DNA of 17,981 nt from positions 30,289 through 48,269 of the forward strand of contig DDTZ01000106.1 of the NCBI GenBank assembly GCA_002344565.1. Reading direction: 5' to 3'. Shown here piece after piece: positions 14,922 through 17,981 of this stretch. This DNA is from Bdellovibrionaceae bacterium UBA2351 (lineage in GTDB: Bacteria; Bdellovibrionota; Bdellovibrionia; Bdellovibrionales; Bdellovibrionaceae). Under the pieces are notes generated by a model. It made no database searches. It saw nothing but the letters and a program-made list of their open reading frames with translations, and was not told where the DNA came from. How positions within the stretch are numbered: the stretch's first letter is position 1; every line of letters begins with the position of its first letter. The position numbers were made by a program, and so were the translations under genes.

Positions 14922-14933
14922 TAAGGAACCCCC

Positions 14934-15695
14934 ATGTCTGTTAAGCCGCTTTCTTTAGACGAACAGAAGAAAATGAGACTCGTGTGCAAACTTGCTGCGC
15001 AAACGCGCGAGTACATCGCTCCCTACGTAAAAGCGGGTGTATCTTTAATTGAAATCGATAAAATTATTTATGATCATACAAAGACATTAGGATGTGAACC
15101 GGCGACATTGGGTTATCGTGGTTACCCGGCTTCATGCTGTACCAGTGTTAACGATGTTATTTGTCACGGAGTTCCCGATGATTACGTTTTACAAGATGGC
15201 GACATCGTTAACGTGGATATTACTCACAAGTTAGACGGCTTTTTCGGTGACACCTCGAAAACATTTTTAATTGGAAATGTTTCGGAAGATGCAAAAAAGA
15301 TCGTAGATATCGCAAAACGGGCAATGGATGTAGGTATCGAAGCTATCACGCCAAACGGTTATACGGGTGACATTGGGTTTGAAATCAATAAATTTGCCAC
15401 CCGAAATGGATGCTCGACGGTTAAAGAAATCGGCGGTCACGGTATTGGGCGCGTGTTTCATACAGAACCGTTCATTCCATCATTTGGGAAAAAAGGTAAA
15501 GGCGAAAAACTGATTCCATTTCATTGCTTCACCGTTGAGCCGATGGTGAATTTAGGAACGGATCAAATTGTTGAGTTTCCTATTAAGGGTTCTCAGCATC
15601 ATTATTATAAGACTAAAGATAAACAACTGTCGGCACAATTTGAACATACTATTTTGCTAACAGATACAGGTTATGAAATTTTAACGGTTCCATAG
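14934..15695 (+). CDS. map: Methionine aminopeptidase, type I
   Basis: 253 residues, the usual length for type I enzymes. It removes the initiator Met from nascent proteins at the ribosome, in the cytoplasm. The five metal ligands are all present: Asp95 (VNVDITH), Asp106 (FFGDTS), His169 (GGHGIG), Glu202 (FTVEPM) and Glu237 (QFEHT); the substrate-binding His78 is in CHGVP. There is no N-terminal zinc-finger extension. The ATG is preceded by AAGGA. Only 18 bp separate it from sahH, so the two are probably co-transcribed. No terminator divides it from the upstream chemoreceptor gene, so readthrough is possible. Activity is expected to be normal. Confidence 0.97.
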   Translation: MSVKPLSLDEQKKMRLVCKLAAQTREYIAPYVKAGVSLIEIDKIIYDHTKTLGCEPATLGYRGYPASCCTSVNDVICHGVPDDYVLQDGDIVNVDITHKLDGFFGDTSKTFLIGNVSEDAKKIVDIAKRAMDVGIEAITPNGYTGDIGFEINKFATRNGCSTVKEIGGHGIGRVFHTEPFIPSFGKKGKGEKLIPFHCFTVEPMVNLGTDQIVEFPIKGSQHHYYKTKDKQLSAQFEHTILLTDTGYEILTVP

Positions 15696-15713
15696 GAACC
15701 TAGGAGAAAATAC

Positions 15714-17123
15714 ATGGCATCTACTCAGGCAGCGGGACGTACTAACGCTAAAACAAAAATGAAACTTTCTACAAAAGGTTCTTACGATAAACAGACTCAT
15801 ACTGTTGATTACAAAGTTTGTCGTGAAGCGATGGAAAATCCAGAGGTATTCGAAAAAATGGCTTTATGGGGCCGTGAAGAAATCAAAATCGCTGAAACAG
15901 AAATGCCAGGCTTGATGGCATTAAGAAAAGAATTTGGTAAACAACAGCCACTTAAAGGTGCACGTGTTACAGGTTCATTGCATATGACCATCCAAACGGC
16001 AGTTTTGATCGAAACTTTGATTGCATTAGGCGCTAAAGTTCGCTGGTCATCTTGCAACATCTTCTCGACACAAGATCATGCGGCGGTAGCAATGGCCGCG
16101 GCGGGTGTTCCAGTGTTTGCATGGAAAGGTGAAACTGAAGCTGAATACAATTGGTGTATAGAACAAACGATCACGGGTTGGGGATCAGAAGGTTACAACA
16201 TGATCCTTGATGATGGTGGCGATTTAACAAACATGATGCATGAGCCACGTTTTGCTAAAGAACTTAAAAAAATCATAGGTGTTTCTGAAGAAACAACTAC
16301 AGGTGTTCATAACTTAGAAAAAATGTTGGCTAAAGGATTGTTGAAAATCCCGGCGATCAACGTGAATGACTCTGTAACTAAATCTAAGTTCGACAACTTG
16401 TACGGTTGCCGTGAATCATTATCTGACGGTATCAAACGCGCAACAGACACAATGGTAGCAGGTAAGACAGTAGTTGTTGCTGGTTACGGCGACGTCGGAA
16501 AAGGTTCGGCAAATTCACTTCGTGGTTTTGGTGCGCGCGTACTAGTAACTGAAATTGATCCAATCTGTGCTCTACAAGCGGCGATGGAAGGCTTTGAAGT
16601 CACAACTATGGACGAAGCGTGTGCCAACGCAGATATCTTTGTAACTGCAACGGGTTGCTGCGATATCATCACTGAAAAACATTTCAATAAAATGAAAAAC
16701 AACGCGATCGTGTGCAACATTGGTCACTTTGATATCGAAATCGATATGCCATGGTTGAACAAGAATTCAAAAATTCGCGAAATCAAACCTCAAGTTGACA
16801 TCCATACTTTAAAAAATGGTCGTCAAATTATCGTTCTTGCTAAAGGTCGCTTAGTGAACCTAGGCTGCGCGACTGGTCACCCGAGCTTCGTAATGAGTAA
16901 CTCATTCACGAATCAAGTGCTGGCACAAATCGAACTTTTCACTAACCGTGATAAATACCAAGAAATCGGCGTCTATCGTTTACCAAAACACTTAGACGAA
17001 AAAGTAGCTGCATTACATTTGGATAAATTAGGTGTGAAGTTGACTAAACTATCATCTAAACAATCAAAATACCTGGGAATGAACACTGAAGGTCCATTCA
17101 AACCAGAACACTACCGTTACTAA
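15714..17123 (+). CDS. ahcY: Adenosylhomocysteinase (S-adenosyl-L-homocysteine hydrolase)
   Basis: 469 residues. This NAD-dependent cytoplasmic enzyme reversibly splits S-adenosylhomocysteine into adenosine and homocysteine, relieving product inhibition of methyltransferases and feeding the methionine cycle. Substrate-domain motifs include CNIFSTQDHAAVA (Asp121), SEETTTGVHNL (Glu193) and NDSVTKSKFDN (Lys223, Asp227). The NAD-binding site is VVVAGYGDVGKGSA (GYGDVG at 257-262), and the conserved C-terminal tail KPEHYRY that reaches the neighbouring subunit's NAD is intact. A polar N-terminal extension of about 25 residues precedes the core. TAGGAG lies upstream of the ATG, and the gene is 18 bp after map. 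Frequent preferred codons suggest high expression. A terminator hairpin follows. Confidence 0.98.
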   Translation: MASTQAAGRTNAKTKMKLSTKGSYDKQTHTVDYKVCREAMENPEVFEKMALWGREEIKIAETEMPGLMALRKEFGKQQPLKGARVTGSLHMTIQTAVLIETLIALGAKVRWSSCNIFSTQDHAAVAMAAAGVPVFAWKGETEAEYNWCIEQTITGWGSEGYNMILDDGGDLTNMMHEPRFAKELKKIIGVSEETTTGVHNLEKMLAKGLLKIPAINVNDSVTKSKFDNLYGCRESLSDGIKRATDTMVAGKTVVVAGYGDVGKGSANSLRGFGARVLVTEIDPICALQAAMEGFEVTTMDEACANADIFVTATGCCDIITEKHFNKMKNNAIVCNIGHFDIEIDMPWLNKNSKIREIKPQVDIHTLKNGRQIIVLAKGRLVNLGCATGHPSFVMSNSFTNQVLAQIELFTNRDKYQEIGVYRLPKHLDEKVAALHLDKLGVKLTKLSSKQSKYLGMNTEGPFKPEHYRY

Positions 17124-17140
17124 GCTTCAACCTACAAACA

Positions 17141-17165
17141 AAAGCCGCATTACACATGCGGCTTT
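17141..17165. terminator. Bidirectional terminator after sahH
   Basis: AAAGCCGCAT and ATGCGGCTTT form a 10-bp perfect stem with a TACAC loop. Read leftward it is followed by a T-rich tract (TTTTGTTTG), so it also suits the convergent membrane-protein gene. Confidence 0.75.
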
Positions 17166-17225
17166 AAGGTACCAGGTCCTAAAAGTCCGTACTGATGCGT
17201 CAGTCCTTTTAGGACCTGGTACCTT
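17166..17225. repeat. REP-like inverted repeat with 20-bp perfect arms
   Basis: AAGGTACCAGGTCCTAAAAG (17166-17185) is the exact reverse complement of 17206-17225, with a 20-nt centre that itself contains ACTGA-TGCG-TCAGT. The whole element could fold into one long nested hairpin. It begins directly after the sahH terminator and ends 6 bp before the stop codon of the membrane-protein gene. A near copy of one arm lies at 17951-17969. The design resembles paired REP units (BIME); no RAYT transposase is present in the window. The T-rich sequence after it may also aid termination. Confidence 0.8.
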
Positions 17226-17230
17226 TTGTT

Positions 17231-17800
17231 TTATTTTGCGAGTTGTGAGGCGTTTATCGTTTTCGGTGGGCAAATGGATGTGCAAACTCGGATCTTGAAG
17301 TTTGGGAATAACGAATATATTCCGCCGCCGAGACTGCCGATGGCGAAGGTTGTGCCGATGTAGGTTAAGTACAGCGGTAGTGGTTCGTCGATTAGGTAGG
17401 GTGTCAGTGACAGATATGCAGATTCCGGTTTGGTCGCTAGTAGCAAAATGATTGCCGCGAATTTGAAACTGCTGGCAAAAACGTGGATCGCCGATTCTTC
17501 GCTTGTGATACCGCCCAATGGAGCTCGGCTTTTTCGTTCTTCTAAAATATCTATCAGTTCTAAATACGCATCGACGACTAGTAAGCCAATCGCGGTCCAT
17601 AAAAGCAAACCGGCCGAGTTATATACAAATAAAAAAAATGAAAGTGGCACGAATACGAACGCTCTTGCTGTGTGAATACTATGTTCACGGCGGGCAGCGG
17701 GTAGTAAGTGAAGTTTATATTTCCACAAATGAAAGTACAAACCATCAAATGTCCCAAGAACAATAAAGAAAATCATCAGAACCGATATCGTAATATACAT
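17231..17800 (-). CDS. Multi-pass membrane protein of unknown function
   Basis: 189 residues; family not recognised. The protein starts with a hydrophobic segment (about 3-22, ISVLMIFFIVLGTFDGLYF), then a His/Arg-rich stretch, YFHLWKYKLHLLPAARREHS with HTARAF after it, and about four more hydrophobic segments: VFVPLSFFLFVYNSAGLLLW with TAIGLLVVDAYLELI (about 50-85), FKFAAIILLLAT (about 112-123) and ILTYIGTTFAIGSLGGGIYS-like sequence near 147-166. Five membrane spans are likely. Several His and Glu residues cluster between the first two spans and could bind metal or haem, which is speculative. AGGG lies 8 nt before the ATG. The gene is convergent with sahH and bracketed by REP-like copies. The overlapping ORF at 17127-17600 lacks membrane or domain character and is rejected. 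Confidence 0.75.
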   Translation of the reverse strand: MYITISVLMIFFIVLGTFDGLYFHLWKYKLHLLPAARREHSIHTARAFVFVPLSFFLFVYNSAGLLLWTAIGLLVVDAYLELIDILEERKSRAPLGGITSEESAIHVFASSFKFAAIILLLATKPESAYLSLTPYLIDEPLPLYLTYIGTTFAIGSLGGGIYSLFPNFKIRVCTSICPPKTINASQLAK

Positions 17801-17981
17801 GGTACCGCCCTGGCTAAAGGATACTGAAGTGGGCCAATTAGCGCAATAGACGAAAAAAGTTCCGGGCCCTAAAACACCCCGTTATAGCCGGGCGTCAGTT
17901 AAATTTGAATAGAGCCATATTAGAGACTATTCATTTGAGATGTTGGATTATTTTAGGACCTGGCACCTTATGGCGGTACAA
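17801..17981. other. Noncoding right edge
   Basis: Upstream region of the leftward membrane-protein gene. It contains TGAATAG ... CTATTCA (7-bp arms, 14-nt loop, around 17909-17936), the REP-like arm at 17951, and the inverted pair GTACCGCC (17802-17809) and GGCGGTAC (17972-17979). No ORF with coding character was seen. Confidence 0.5.
17951..17969. repeat. Third copy of the REP-like arm
   Basis: TTTTAGGACCTGGCACCTT differs from 17207-17225 by one base (C for T) over 19 positions. It has the same orientation as the second arm of the element at 17166-17225. Any inverted partner would lie beyond the right edge. Confidence 0.75.

Noticed and set aside
17127..17600. 157-codon ORF on the minus strand overlapping the membrane-protein gene
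   Set aside because: Its translation is Arg/Thr-rich without domain character, it crosses the REP-like hairpin and terminator, and the alternative frame (17231-17800) gives a coherent multi-pass membrane protein.

Overview
The window is an AT-rich stretch of a Gram-negative bacterial chromosome with no rRNA, tRNA, phage or CRISPR signature. The gene set points to Bdellovibrionota, probably a low-GC Bdellovibrio/Pseudobdellovibrio relative: two methyl-accepting chemotaxis proteins, several multi-domain two-component proteins, a lysine-rich histone-like SWIB protein, EttA, and a map-sahH pair. This placement is inferred from style and gene content; no marker gene was compared.

Positions 1-9824 form a signalling region. 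A leftward sensor histidine kinase (8 membrane segments, two PAS domains, HisKA, running off the left edge) is divergent from an OmpR-family response regulator (1877-2590). Next comes a leftward operon: a dCache chemoreceptor (4425-6515) followed one base later by a fusion of CheR methyltransferase, a CheB-type receiver and what looks like a degenerate CheB esterase domain (2597-4423). Divergent from it is a rightward operon: a soluble GAF-PAS-PAS histidine kinase (6825-8825) followed by two paralogous receiver-only proteins (8852-9343 and 9387-9824). No CheA or CheW is encoded here, so the chemoreceptors must use signalling proteins encoded elsewhere.

Positions 9825-13162 are housekeeping and nucleoid related. 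They hold a small leftward hypothetical gene, the ABC-F translation factor ettA, a leftward protein with a C-terminal J domain, and a SWIB-domain protein with an H1-like Lys/Ala tail, closed by a strong terminator.

Positions 13263-17123 carry a second chemoreceptor with a helical sensor domain, then map (methionine aminopeptidase) and sahH (S-adenosylhomocysteine hydrolase), 18 bp apart. SahH removes the S-adenosylhomocysteine made by methyltransferases such as CheR.

Positions 17124-17981 hold a bidirectional terminator, a long REP-like inverted repeat (20-bp perfect arms), a leftward multi-pass membrane protein of unknown function, and a third copy of the repeat arm at the right edge. The membrane gene is therefore bracketed by repeat copies.

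The points most worth a second look are the CheR-REC-pseudoCheB fusion, the SWIB/histone-tail protein, the REP-like element around the membrane gene, and the two HAMP-less chemoreceptors with nearly identical tips.
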